The position numbers were made by a program, and so were the translations under genes. From Paractinoplanes rishiriensis (GTDB lineage Bacteria; Actinomycetota; Actinomycetes; Mycobacteriales; Micromonosporaceae), in contig NZ_BOMV01000057.1 of the NCBI RefSeq assembly GCF_016862375.1, forward strand, positions 291,256-355,255: a stretch of DNA of 64,000 nt, written 5' to 3'. Of this stretch, positions 17,070-24,905 are shown piece after piece (position 1 is the stretch's first letter; each line of letters begins with the position of its first letter). The notes beneath the pieces were generated by a model. It had not been told where the DNA came from and made no database searches. It saw only the letters and a list, made by a program, of their open reading frames with translations.

Positions 17070-17080
17070 TTTAAACAGTG
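17070..17080 (+). promoter_or_regulatory. direct repeat copy 1 between regulator and secreted protein
   Basis: TTTAAACAGTG, 20 bases upstream of the secreted-protein start. The identical 11-mer recurs at 17121-17131, 51 bases away (about five turns). TTTAAA is very rare in this GC-rich DNA, so the pair is unlikely by chance. Confidence 0.6.
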
Positions 17081-17120
17081 AAACTTGACATGAAGCGGCG
17101 GCTACCCAGAGAAAACCCGA

Positions 17121-17131
17121 TTTAAACAGTG
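17121..17131 (+). promoter_or_regulatory. direct repeat copy 2, near the regulator start
   Basis: TTTAAACAGTG, identical to 17070-17080 and about 20 bases in front of the preferred ATG of the regulator. The pair flanks the divergent promoter space and is a candidate operator for the regulator itself. Confidence 0.6.
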
Positions 17132-17149
17132 GATGTTGGTGATGTTTTG

Positions 17150-17800
17150 ATGGATTCGCCGGACCGCTGGACCGCGGTGGCGGCGTTGACCGACTCGTCG
17201 CGCCGGGCGCTCTACGAGTACGTCCGGCACGCGGGGCACCCGGTCGGCCGGGACGAGGCCGGAAACGCGACCGGCATCTCGCGCGGGCTGGCCGCCTTCC
17301 ACCTCGACAAGCTCGTCGAGGCCGGACTGCTGCGGGCCCGGCACGAGATGCCGCCCCACCGGCCGCGGGGCCGGGGCCGGATGCCCAAGGTGTACGAGCC
17401 GGCCAGTACCGGCGTGGCGGTGGCCATCCCCGAGCGGCGCTACGAGCTGATCGCGGAGATCCTCGCCGACGCCGTCGCCACCTCGCCGGCCGACGCCGGC
17501 CGTGAGGCGTCACGGCTGGCGCACCAGCGGGGCCGGGAGATCGGCGCCCGGCTGCCCGAGACCGGCCGCGACCTGGCCGGTGCGCTGGCCCGGCTCGGCT
17601 TCGAGCCGGAGCGTGACCCGGACGGGACCATCGTGCTGCACAACTGCCCGTTCCACGTGCTCGCCGTTCGCCGGACCGAGCTGGTGTGCGGGCTCAACCA
17701 CGCATTCGTCGCCGGCATCCTGGACGGGCTGGGGGAGACGCGGGTCGAGGCTCACCTGGCGCCCCGGCCGCGCACCTGCTGCGTACGCATCGGCCGCTGA
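17150..17800 (+). CDS. winged-helix regulator of the SufR-like (COG2345) type
   Basis: 216 residues from ATG 17150; a GTG at 17129 lies inside the repeat and is less likely. Residues 8-65 form a winged helix (SSRRALYEYVRHAGHPVGRD, ISRGLAAFHLDKLVEAGLL), followed by a Gly/Arg-rich wing and KVYEP. The C-terminal part contains Cys166 (HNCPFHVLA), Cys180 (ELVCGLNHAF) and Cys210/211 (RTCCVRI), spaced much like the Fe-S cluster cysteines of SufR-type repressors. It may sense Fe-S/redox state. There is no suf operon nearby, so its target is more likely the divergent secreted protein. Confidence 0.75.
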   Translation: MDSPDRWTAVAALTDSSRRALYEYVRHAGHPVGRDEAGNATGISRGLAAFHLDKLVEAGLLRARHEMPPHRPRGRGRMPKVYEPASTGVAVAIPERRYELIAEILADAVATSPADAGREASRLAHQRGREIGARLPETGRDLAGALARLGFEPERDPDGTIVLHNCPFHVLAVRRTELVCGLNHAFVAGILDGLGETRVEAHLAPRPRTCCVRIGR

Positions 17801-17989
17801 TCCGCCGGGTGGTGGACACTACGCGGAACGCACCCGAACCGAACGCCGCAACGCCCTCGACGAAATGACAGAGGACGCCGAGGAGGACGGCTTCTACGAC
17901 GCCACCACCGACTCCCGGCCGACCAGATAACGGGCCGTCACCAAGCCGCCGCCTATCGACGCGTGCCGAACACCGCCCCGGGCGCCCGG
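17801..17989. other. intergenic stretch with possible gene remnant
   Basis: Between the regulator and the kinase-partner gene. One plus-strand frame (about 17830-17930) reads RRNALDEMTEDAEEDGFYD before a stop, which looks protein-like in codon use but has no start, and I do not recognise it. It may be a remnant or chance. Confidence 0.3.
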
Positions 17990-18733
17990 TCAGCCTGGTT
18001 GGCAGCTGTAGACGACCTCGGTGCCGGCCTGGAGCGGGGACGGTTCGATGATGTTGACGGTGGCGGTCTCGGTGGTTGTGCCTACACCGCTGAACGTCCA
18101 TTTCAGAGTGAGGGCGGCGGTTCGCTGGCCGCTGCCGACCTGCTCGGTGAGTACGGCGCCCGGTGGGGTGCCGGAGCGGAGCCACTGGTAGCGGATCTCG
18201 CCGCTCCGGCCGTTGGTGCGTACGGTGGCGACCACGTCGACGGTGACGTCGCATTTGTTTCCGGCCGGCGTGGGTACCGCCACCGCGGCGCTCTCCACTT
18301 CGAGCGGGCTGAGCCGCTGCCACAGGTAGAGCCCGAGCACCACGACCAGCGCGAGGGTCAGCAGGCCGGAGAGCGCCGACACCAGTCGACGCAACAGCGG
18401 GCGCCTGGGCGCGGTGGTGGAGGGCCAGGCGGGGGCGGTTACCGGAGTTGGCGGTACGCCCGGTCCGAAACGCAACTCTTCGTGGGCGCGCACGGTCGGC
18501 GCCGACGCGCTCTCGTGCACGGTCGGGGCAGTCGGCGGGACCTGTGCGGTCGGATCGGGCCGGGGCAGGCGGACGGTCCGGTGGGAAGGGCCGAGATGGA
18601 CGGTCTGATCCGGCGCGCCGAGGTTGACGGTCTGATTCGACGCGCCGAGGTTGACGGTCCGGCCCGGGTCGCCCAGGTACACGGTGGGGGCGGGGCGGTC
18701 GATGGTTGCCCACGGGTCGGCGGGCGGCGGCAT
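17990..18733 (-). CDS. membrane protein with TVxLG repeats, partner of the Ser/Thr kinase
   Basis: 247 residues from ATG 18733; an in-frame GTG at 18769 would add 12 residues. The N-terminal cytoplasmic part is disordered and repeats a Thr-Val-x-Leu-Gly motif (TVYLGDPG, TVNLGASN, TVNLGAPD, TVHLGPSH), offering regularly spaced Thr residues. A single membrane segment (GLLTLALVVVLGLYLWQRL) is followed by an extracellular beta-rich domain (CDVTVDVVATVRTNGRSGEIRYQW ... VVYSCQPG) with two Cys. The gene follows the kinase gene by about 90 bases on the same strand; the Thr-rich repeats are natural candidates for phosphorylation by that kinase. No known function. Confidence 0.7.
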   Translation of the reverse strand: MPPPADPWATIDRPAPTVYLGDPGRTVNLGASNQTVNLGAPDQTVHLGPSHRTVRLPRPDPTAQVPPTAPTVHESASAPTVRAHEELRFGPGVPPTPVTAPAWPSTTAPRRPLLRRLVSALSGLLTLALVVVLGLYLWQRLSPLEVESAAVAVPTPAGNKCDVTVDVVATVRTNGRSGEIRYQWLRSGTPPGAVLTEQVGSGQRTAALTLKWTFSGVGTTTETATVNIIEPSPLQAGTEVVYSCQPG

Positions 18734-18822
18734 CGCCCGGTCGCCGTTGGGGTCCTCCCGGCGGGTCACGCCCGCCGTCCCCGGGTCGACACGGGCCTCT
18801 GCGTAGCAAGCACGGCGTCCTC

Positions 18823-20469
18823 CTAACCGGGGGTGCAGGTGTTGTACAGGGTCACGAACGTCGTCGACGGGGATTTGCCCGAGTTGCCGGCGGCGTCGGC
18901 GGCGGTGACGGAGATCGGGATGCGGGTGGCCGACTTCGGCATCGGCAGCGGGCCCAGCGTGCCCTGGAAGACGCCCCGGCCGCTCGACTTCATCGCGACG
19001 GTCGAGGAGGTGCCGCCCAGCGTGTAGGTGAAGCTGACCTTCAGCTCGGCCGGCCCGCTCCGGTCGTCGGTGACCGTGGCCGTGATGGTGCTCGTACGGT
19101 TGCCGTATTGGCAGTTTTCCGACTCCATTGTCGACGGGCTCGCCGAGGCGGTGCCGACCGTGGGTGCGGTGGTGTCGGGACGCGGTGTCGGTGAGGTGCT
19201 GGTCGACGGGGTCGGGGTGGGCGTGGTGGTCGACGGCGTCGGCGAGGCGGACGCGGACCGGCTGGGCGTGGTGCCCGGGCCGGCCGGCGGTGGTCCGGTC
19301 GTCGCGGTCGGGACCGGGGTCGCCGAGGCCGGCGGCGTTACCGAAGCCGGCGACGGAAGGGGAGTCACGCTGGACGGGCCGGCGACCGCGGGAAGGGCGG
19401 CGGCCGGGTTGGCCTGGCCGCCCGCGACGGCCGTGTTGTCGGCGGCGGCGTAGCGGTATCCCACGCCGCCCAGCAGCAGCGCCGCGGCGAGGGCGCTGCT
19501 GGCCAGCGCCGTCCTTTTGCGACCGCGCCGCCAGCCACTCGCGGTGGAACTGCCGACCGTCGTCGAGGCGAGGCTGATGGCGCCGCCGGCGCCTTCGGGG
19601 AACGGCCACAGCGCGGCGAGCAGGGCGGCGCGGAGGGCCAGCTCGCGGAGACCACGCTCCTCCCAATCTGAGCCGTACGCGGTGCCGGCCACCCGCTCGA
19701 GAACGTCGAGGAAGGCGAGGGCGTGCTGCGGCCGGTCGGCGGGCTGCTTGGCCAAGCCGTGCCGGAGCAGGTCGTGCACCACGGCCGGGGCCGGATCGGT
19801 CGGGATGGGCGCGTTGGCGTGCTGCTCGTGCAGGACGAACAGGTTCGGTCCGTCGTACGGCGGCTTGCCGGTGAGGCACTCGAAGAAGGTGGCGGTGGCG
19901 GCGTAGATGTCGCAGGCGGGGGTCGCCGGGACGCCCATCCACTGCTCGGGGGCCATGTACCGGGGCGTGCCGGTGACGACGGTGTCGGCGCCGTCGCCGA
20001 CCGACGTGGCGATGCCGAAGTCGGCGAGCTTGCTCCGCCCTTCACCCGTGACGAGCACGTTCTCCGGCTTGTAGTCGCGGTGCACGACGCCGCGTGCGTG
20101 TGCCGCCCCGAGCCCGGCCAGGGAACCCTTCAGCACGCAGAGCGCCGACTCGGGGGTGGTCGGGCCGTGCTCGCGCAGCATCTGCCGCAGCGACACGCCG
20201 TTGACCAGCTCCATGACGATCGCCGCGCCGTCGGCGGACTCGACGTATTCGTACAGCCGGGAGATGTGCGGGTCGTCGATCTCCCCGAGGAGCCGCGCCT
20301 CGTTGCGGAAGGCGGCCCGGAACGAGGCGTCGTCCCCGAGGCTGCGCACCAGATACTTGATCGCGACCGGGGTGCCGGTCGCGTCGTGGGTGGCGAGCAC
20401 GACGCTGCCCGAAGCGCCGGCGCCGAGCTGACGAACGGGGGTGTAGCCGGACAGCTGCCAGCCGCTCAT
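18823..20469 (-). CDS. transmembrane serine/threonine protein kinase (PknB-type)
   Basis: 548 residues from ATG 20469 (GGTGGAG upstream). Kinase domain about 8-265: Gly loop LGAGASGSV (15-23), Lys38 in AIKYL, catalytic HRDYKPEN (130-137, Tyr where Leu is usual), DFG at 150-152, and GTPRYMAPEQW. After a juxtamembrane region comes one membrane helix (about 310-330), a long Pro/Ser/Thr spacer, and a C-terminal extracellular domain (ENCQYGNRTSTITATVTDD ... AADAAGNSGKSP) of Ig-like character. It should sense an outside signal and phosphorylate cytoplasmic Ser/Thr. The gene downstream encodes a membrane protein with a similar extracellular beta domain, a likely partner or substrate. Confidence 0.92.
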   Translation of the reverse strand: MSGWQLSGYTPVRQLGAGASGSVVLATHDATGTPVAIKYLVRSLGDDASFRAAFRNEARLLGEIDDPHISRLYEYVESADGAAIVMELVNGVSLRQMLREHGPTTPESALCVLKGSLAGLGAAHARGVVHRDYKPENVLVTGEGRSKLADFGIATSVGDGADTVVTGTPRYMAPEQWMGVPATPACDIYAATATFFECLTGKPPYDGPNLFVLHEQHANAPIPTDPAPAVVHDLLRHGLAKQPADRPQHALAFLDVLERVAGTAYGSDWEERGLRELALRAALLAALWPFPEGAGGAISLASTTVGSSTASGWRRGRKRTALASSALAAALLLGGVGYRYAAADNTAVAGGQANPAAALPAVAGPSSVTPLPSPASVTPPASATPVPTATTGPPPAGPGTTPSRSASASPTPSTTTPTPTPSTSTSPTPRPDTTAPTVGTASASPSTMESENCQYGNRTSTITATVTDDRSGPAELKVSFTYTLGGTSSTVAMKSSGRGVFQGTLGPLPMPKSATRIPISVTAADAAGNSGKSPSTTFVTLYNTCTPG

Positions 20470-20600
20470 GCGAGGCACTCCACCGTCAAGGGGCGGATGT
20501 CTGCCTCCGCCGCGCCGATCATTCTGGTCGCCGAGAGGCTACCGGGGATCCGCGCAACGGCTGCTTTCGCCAACCGGACGGGCGACCCCACCCGGATACG

Positions 20601-20899
20601 ATGCGGGCGTGACCGCCCGACCGCCGGCGGGCCGGAGGCGGACTGGCGAGCGGACGTGCTCGACCGCCTGGCGCACGCTCGTGAGTTCCGGACGCCGCGC
20701 CCGGTCAGAGCCCGGTCGGGACAGTGGGTCGTCGACGGGTGGGAAGCGCTGCAGTGGGTCCCGGGTGCCGCGGACGAGAAGCGCGTGTCCGATGTCATCC
20801 GGGCGGGGGCGGCGTTCCACCGCGCCGTTGCCGGCCTGGCGAGGCCGGCGTTCATCGACACGTCGGACGACCCGTGGGCGTGCGCCGACCGGATGTCGC
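20601..20899 (+). pseudogene. remnant of an aminoglycoside-phosphotransferase-like (TIGR02569-type) gene
   Basis: One frame reads DWRADVLDRLAHAREFRTPR, GQWVVDGWEALQWVPG, VIRAGAAFHRAVAGLARPAF and DTSDDPWACADRMS. These are the central blocks of the small phosphotransferase-fold family that I know as TIGR02569. The ATG at 20601 is followed almost at once by a stop in its own frame, and the frame with the homology has no start. The homology ends abruptly at 20899, exactly where an antisense hicA remnant begins. It is therefore a broken internal fragment. Confidence 0.6.
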
Positions 20900-21060
20900 G
20901 GCTGCCGTGCATCGGGACAGTGGTTCCGCGTCCGTCCGGGTGGCGCATGATGTGGTGGCTGCCGCTCACTCTCGCGATCTTGAAGCCATGTCGCTCCAGC
21001 GCGCGTATCCAGCGCGCGAACGATCCGGGAGCCGGGGGACGGAGGGAAGCGGAGGCATCA
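20892..21060 (-). pseudogene. hicA toxin remnant, two frameshifts and lost C-terminus
   Basis: An ATG overlapping the hicB stop (TGATG) starts MPPLPSV, a normal HicA opening. The body RALERHGFKIARVSGSHH and RHPDGRGTTVPMHGSRDI is unmistakable HicA, including the catalytic His in GSHH, but lies in other frames. One shift is explained by an extra C in a C5 run, the second by a 13-bp tandem duplication (CGCGCGCTGGATA then CGCGCGCTGGAGC). Removing both restores one frame. The last 15-20 residues are missing: after GSRDI the DNA becomes the phosphotransferase remnant. The toxin should be inactive. Confidence 0.8.
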
Positions 21061-21291
21061 GGCAGCCACGGTGACCGAAAGCTCCCGAGGAACGCCGAAC
21101 TCCTCGATCAGGCCGATGAGCGCATTGCGGAGATCTTCCAGTGCGGCTTCCTCGGTGTCACCCTCGCCATGTGCACCCACTCCGGGACGCAGCTGGGCGT
21201 GAGCGCACCAGATGCCGTCCTCGTCGCGCTCGACGACTACCGGCACGGTCACGGTGCGAAACTCGGCTATGAAGGCACCATAGCGCGACAA
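21058..21291 (-). CDS. hicB: HicB-family antitoxin, probably orphaned
   Basis: 77 residues with a TTG start at 21291, supported by GGGGAG 6 bases upstream. PVVVERDEDGIWCAHAQLRPG and GEGDTEEAALEDLRNALIGL form the partial RNase-H-like fold of HicB antitoxins. There is no C-terminal DNA-binding helix-turn-helix. HicB normally neutralises the mRNA-cleaving HicA; here the downstream hicA is broken, so it may be a relic or act against toxins elsewhere. An in-frame GTG further in would give a shorter protein. Confidence 0.75.
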   Translation of the reverse strand: MSRYGAFIAEFRTVTVPVVVERDEDGIWCAHAQLRPGVGAHGEGDTEEAALEDLRNALIGLIEEFGVPRELSVTVAA

Positions 21292-21350
21292 TGAACGCTC
21301 CCCAGGTCTGTACCGAGCGCGGCTTGCCTCCCGCCACGCCTTCGATCACG

Positions 21351-21362
21351 CGACTATAGTCG
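21351..21362. promoter_or_regulatory. 12-bp perfect palindrome upstream of hicB
   Basis: CGACTATAGTCG lies about 60 bases in front of the hicB start. Toxin-antitoxin operons are usually autoregulated through such a palindrome; here it could equally belong to the tail of the neighbouring methyltransferase gene region. Confidence 0.4.
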
Positions 21363-21386
21363 TGAGACTAGGGAGGATCAAGGGGT

Positions 21387-22229
21387 TCACCGGAGGGGCG
21401 ACTGTCGCTGCCGGGTGATGCGCTGGCGGGCGGCCTCGTAGAGCACCGCCGTTGCCGCATTCGCGGCGTTCAGGGAGCTCGCGCTGCCGACCATCGGGAT
21501 CCGCACCATGCGGTCGGCCAGGTCGCGCCACGCCGCGCTCAGGCCCTTGGTCTCGTTGCCGATGAGGAGCAGCGTCGGCACGGTGAGGTCGCAGTCGAAG
21601 ATGTCCACGTCGCCGTGTTCGTCGGTGCCGACCAGCTGCACCGGGGTGCCGGCGGACCGATGGTGGTCGAGCCAGGATGTCACGTCCTGGGCCGAGGGCA
21701 CCCGGACGGTGGGTAGCGCGAAAAGGGAGCCGGTGCTCGCCCGGACCGACTTGCTGTCGTAGACGTCGGCGGCGTGGCCGGTCACGACTACGCCGTGGGC
21801 TCCGAAAGCGTCGGCGGAACGGATGATGGTGCCGATGTTGCCGGGGCTGGCCGGGCGGTCGAACAGCACGCCGAGGAAGTCGTCCGGGACCCTGATGCGG
21901 CCGAGGTCGTCGTCCGGGATCTCCAGCACGGCGATCACCTCGGGCGCCTCCTCGTTCTTCTCACCCAGTTCGGCGAGTAGCTCGGCGGACATGCCCACCT
22001 GCTCGGCGCGCGTCGTGCGGAGCAGGTCGTGCGCCCACGTCGAAAGCTGATGCTCCTGGTCGAAGATCAGGGTGCGGATCGGCCAGCCCTGCTCGACGGC
22101 CACGTTGATCGGCCGGACGCCCTGCACCAGGAACTCGCGGGAACGCTGGCGCTTGTTGCGGTTTGTCAGCAGGGCCTGCCACTGCTGGAAACGGGCATTC
22201 CTCGACGTGATCTGCCGCGTGGGCGCCAA
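21387..22229 (-). CDS. TrmH/SpoU-family RNA 2'-O-methyltransferase
   Basis: 280 residues with a TTG start (GGGAGGA 5 bases upstream). The N-terminal RNA-binding part (SREFLVQGVRPINVAVEQG) is followed by the SPOUT knot: motif 1 PGNIGTIIRSADAFGAHGVVV, motif 2 TLLLIGNETKGLS, motif 3 RIPMVGSASSLNAANAATAVL. These give S-adenosylmethionine-dependent ribose methylation of tRNA or rRNA. The target cannot be told from sequence. Similar proteins include rRNA methyltransferases that confer resistance to ribosome-binding antibiotics, but nothing here shows that specifically. Confidence 0.9.
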   Translation of the reverse strand: MAPTRQITSRNARFQQWQALLTNRNKRQRSREFLVQGVRPINVAVEQGWPIRTLIFDQEHQLSTWAHDLLRTTRAEQVGMSAELLAELGEKNEEAPEVIAVLEIPDDDLGRIRVPDDFLGVLFDRPASPGNIGTIIRSADAFGAHGVVVTGHAADVYDSKSVRASTGSLFALPTVRVPSAQDVTSWLDHHRSAGTPVQLVGTDEHGDVDIFDCDLTVPTLLLIGNETKGLSAAWRDLADRMVRIPMVGSASSLNAANAATAVLYEAARQRITRQRQSPLR

Positions 22230-22290
22230 CCCGGTCCTCCCGGTCGCTGCTGGTCCGAGCGTCCCCAGGTTACCGGCCTGGTGTCGCGGG

Positions 22291-23871
22291 TCAGTCCACG
22301 GGCAGCTCGCGGCGGACCACCTTGCCGGTGGCGTTGCGGGGGAGCGCGTCCAGGAACACCACGTCGCGCGGCACCTTGTAGCGGGCCAGGCTCGACCGTA
22401 CGTGGTCCTTGATTGCTTGTGGATCCCGGGCGGAGCCGTCGGTGGGCACGATGAAGGCGCGCAGTCGTTTGCCGAACTCCGGGTCGTCGACGCCGATCAC
22501 CGCGACCTCGAGCACGTCCTCGCGTTCGGCCAGCAGGTTTTCCACCTCGACCGGGTAGACGTTCTCGCCGCCGGAGATGACCATGTCGTCGTCGCGGCCG
22601 TCGATGAAGAGCAGGCCCTCGGCGTCGAAGTGGCCCTGGTCGCCGGTCGCCATGTAGCCGTCGACGACCTGTTTGTGCTGGCCGTCGGTGTAACCCTCGA
22701 AAGGGATTCCGGTACGCACGAACACCCGGCCGGTCACCCCGGGCTCGGTGATCCGGCGGTCGTTCGCGTCGAAGAGCGCCACGTGCACGGTCACCGGTGG
22801 CTTGCCGACCGTCCCGGGCGCGCGGCGTGACTCGGCCGGCTGGGCCACCGACGCGACGGCGACCTCGGTCGAGCCGTACACGTTGTAGATGACGTCGCCG
22901 AACGTGTCGTGGAAACGGTTCGTCAGCTCGGGCGCCAGGGCGGAGCCGGCCACGAAGACGGTTTTCAACGACGATGTGTCGTACCGCTCAATGATCTCTG
23001 GTCCTAACGCGAGGATCCGGGTGAGCATGGTCGGCACCGCGACCAGCATCTGTGCCCGATGCTCGGCGATCGCGCGCAGGATGCTCTCCGGGTCGAAGCG
23101 GCGCAGCAGCACGGCGTGGTTGGCCAGCGACAGCCCGACGGTCCAGGCGCCGAAGCCGGTGCTGTGGAACAGCGGGGACGCGAAGACCGCCGCGCCCTGC
23201 CGCGGGAACGGGATCCGGTCGGCGATCAGGGCACTCGCGAGCGGCGACACCTTGGTGCGCGGCGCGCCCTTGGGCAGTCCGGTGGTGCCGCTGGTCAGGA
23301 TGATGAAGCCGCCCGGCCGGTCGGGCAGCGGCAACGGGGTCACCGGGTGCGCCGCGATCAGCTCGTCGAGGTGGGTGCCGGGGGCGGAACCCCAGGTGAG
23401 ATAGCGCGGGAGGTCGGCGGGCAGGCCGTCGACCAGGTCGGCGAACTCGCTGTCGTACAGCACCACCCGGACCTTCTCCCGGGTGACCAGCTCGGCCAGC
23501 TGTTGCTTCGCCAGGCCGGTGTTCATCAGCGCCAGGCGCAGCGTGGCCCGGGCGGTGCCGCTGATCGCCAGCAGCAGGCCGCGGTGATCGCGGGCCAGCA
23601 CACCGACCACCGAGCGGTCCGGCAGGCCGAGCTCCTTGAGGGCGTGCGCCAGGGCGTTGGACTGTTCGTCGAGCTCGCGGTAGGTCAGGGTGCCGAGTTC
23701 GTCGGTCACCGCCGGGGCGTCCGGGTGCTCGGCGGCCCCTTTCATGATCAGGGCGGCCTGCGGGCCGAGCCGGCCGTTGTTGACGGCCGCGCGCAGCAGC
23801 CGGCGCGGGCGCAGCAGATTGACGATGCCGATCTGGTGCATCCGGAGGACGGCCTGCAGATTTTCGATCAT
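22291..23871 (-). CDS. acyl-CoA synthetase (AMP-binding, FadD-like)
   Basis: 526 residues. P-loop-like SGTTGLPKGAP, the adenylate signature YGSTEVAVASVAQ, TGDQGHFDAEGLLFIDGRDDDMV with the hinge Asp, and the C-terminal catalytic Lys in LPRNATGKVVRRELP are present. It activates a carboxylic acid, probably a fatty acid, as acyl-AMP and then CoA thioester. No signal peptide. Single gene with an AAGG site before the ATG. It resembles the FadD group found beside mycobacterial and actinomycete lipid genes, but the substrate is not visible. Confidence 0.88.
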   Translation of the reverse strand: MIENLQAVLRMHQIGIVNLLRPRRLLRAAVNNGRLGPQAALIMKGAAEHPDAPAVTDELGTLTYRELDEQSNALAHALKELGLPDRSVVGVLARDHRGLLLAISGTARATLRLALMNTGLAKQQLAELVTREKVRVVLYDSEFADLVDGLPADLPRYLTWGSAPGTHLDELIAAHPVTPLPLPDRPGGFIILTSGTTGLPKGAPRTKVSPLASALIADRIPFPRQGAAVFASPLFHSTGFGAWTVGLSLANHAVLLRRFDPESILRAIAEHRAQMLVAVPTMLTRILALGPEIIERYDTSSLKTVFVAGSALAPELTNRFHDTFGDVIYNVYGSTEVAVASVAQPAESRRAPGTVGKPPVTVHVALFDANDRRITEPGVTGRVFVRTGIPFEGYTDGQHKQVVDGYMATGDQGHFDAEGLLFIDGRDDDMVISGGENVYPVEVENLLAEREDVLEVAVIGVDDPEFGKRLRAFIVPTDGSARDPQAIKDHVRSSLARYKVPRDVVFLDALPRNATGKVVRRELPVD

Positions 23872-24297
23872 CTTCGGAGCCCTTGTTCGAGGGGCGGCGG
23901 ACGGTGATCCCGAGAGGTTGGCGTGACCGTAATGAATGAACCCGGTTACGGCAAGGAGCGGGCGTCATCGCGCGCCGGTGCAGTTCCGGTGCAGGACCGA
24001 TGAACGGCATCGCGACGCTACGTGGCATGTCTCGACATCGACGAACTGGGCGAACCCCGCCGGGCGGCGCGGTGTGGTGTTACGCCTCGGCGTGGCTGTG
24101 GCGGCCCACCTTCCCCGCGGATCAAGCCGGTCGGGTCGTGGACGGAGATGCGGACCGGGAACCCGCGGGTGACGCTGCGTATCCGCTCGGGCGGTCCGGC
24201 GCACCACCGGTCCGGCGTACGCCGTGCCGTGCCCGCTGACCGACGACCTGATCTTCCGTTGCATCGGCTTCTCATGAGTGGAAGGAATCTGACTGCC
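23872..24297. other. 426-bp stretch between divergent acyl-CoA synthetase and secreted-protein genes
   Basis: No coding frame with recognisable content. The notable element is a 9-bp direct repeat CCGGTGCAG at 23975-23983 and 23986-23994, spaced 11 bases start to start (one helical turn), about 105 bases in front of the synthetase gene. It is a possible binding site for a regulator that stacks on one face of the DNA. The right side holds the promoter of the tandem secreted proteins. Confidence 0.5.
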
Positions 24298-24867
24298 ATG
24301 TCCGGACGCCTCCGTAAAACCGCGATAGTCGCCGCGGCGGCATTGACCCTGGGCGTCTTCTTCGCCGTCCCGGCCCGGGCGGACACGGCCGTCTACGAGG
24401 GTTTCGAGGGCAACCCGTACGAGCAGTGGACGACCCGCGACACGCCCGGCGACAGCCTGGTCTGGCTCGGCGATCACACCCAGGCCCGGACCGGAACCCA
24501 CGCCGCCCAGCTCTGGGCGCCGTTCGACGTGCCCGCGCGGGCCTACCGCACGATCACCGTGGACCGGCCGATCGGCGGCCCGGTGACGTGTTACGGCGAG
24601 GCGTACCTGAAGCGGGCTCCCACGTTGCGCGGCATGCCGGGAACGGACAAACAGCCCCTGGTCCGCATCTTCATCAAGGACGGCGGCGCGTTCGGCACGG
24701 TCGTCCTCGGCGGCAACACGTACGACCTCGCGAATTTCGAGTACGGGCGCGCCGCCTTCGCCACCTTCGCCTACCGGAACCCGGTCATGACCGTGGAGAT
24801 CTCGGTCACCGGCGGGCTGGCCTACGTCGACGACCTGTCCGTGCGATGCCTGCTCGATCCGCGCTGA
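24298..24867 (+). CDS. secreted protein, first of two tandem paralogues
   Basis: 189 residues from ATG 24298 (GGAAGGA upstream); an earlier ATG at 24274 has no ribosome site. Signal peptide (TAIVAAAALTLGVFFAVPARA). The mature domain starts AVYEGFEGNPYEQWTT and alternates strands ending in MTVEISVTGGLAYVDDLSV, resembling a jelly-roll carbohydrate-binding fold, but I cannot assign a family. The next gene has the same length and pattern (EGFEGTPSARWTT ... TVEISAYLGTVIIDDLTI), so the two arose by duplication. Confidence 0.75.
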   Translation: MSGRLRKTAIVAAAALTLGVFFAVPARADTAVYEGFEGNPYEQWTTRDTPGDSLVWLGDHTQARTGTHAAQLWAPFDVPARAYRTITVDRPIGGPVTCYGEAYLKRAPTLRGMPGTDKQPLVRIFIKDGGAFGTVVLGGNTYDLANFEYGRAAFATFAYRNPVMTVEISVTGGLAYVDDLSVRCLLDPR

Positions 24868-24905
24868 ACGCCCGAAGGCTGAATGACCGAAAGGATGGAC
24901 CTACC

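Noticed and set aside
21387..22229. ribosomal antibiotic-resistance methyltransferase
   Set aside because: The SPOUT motifs are general; no antibiotic cluster is adjacent and sequence alone does not support a specific target.
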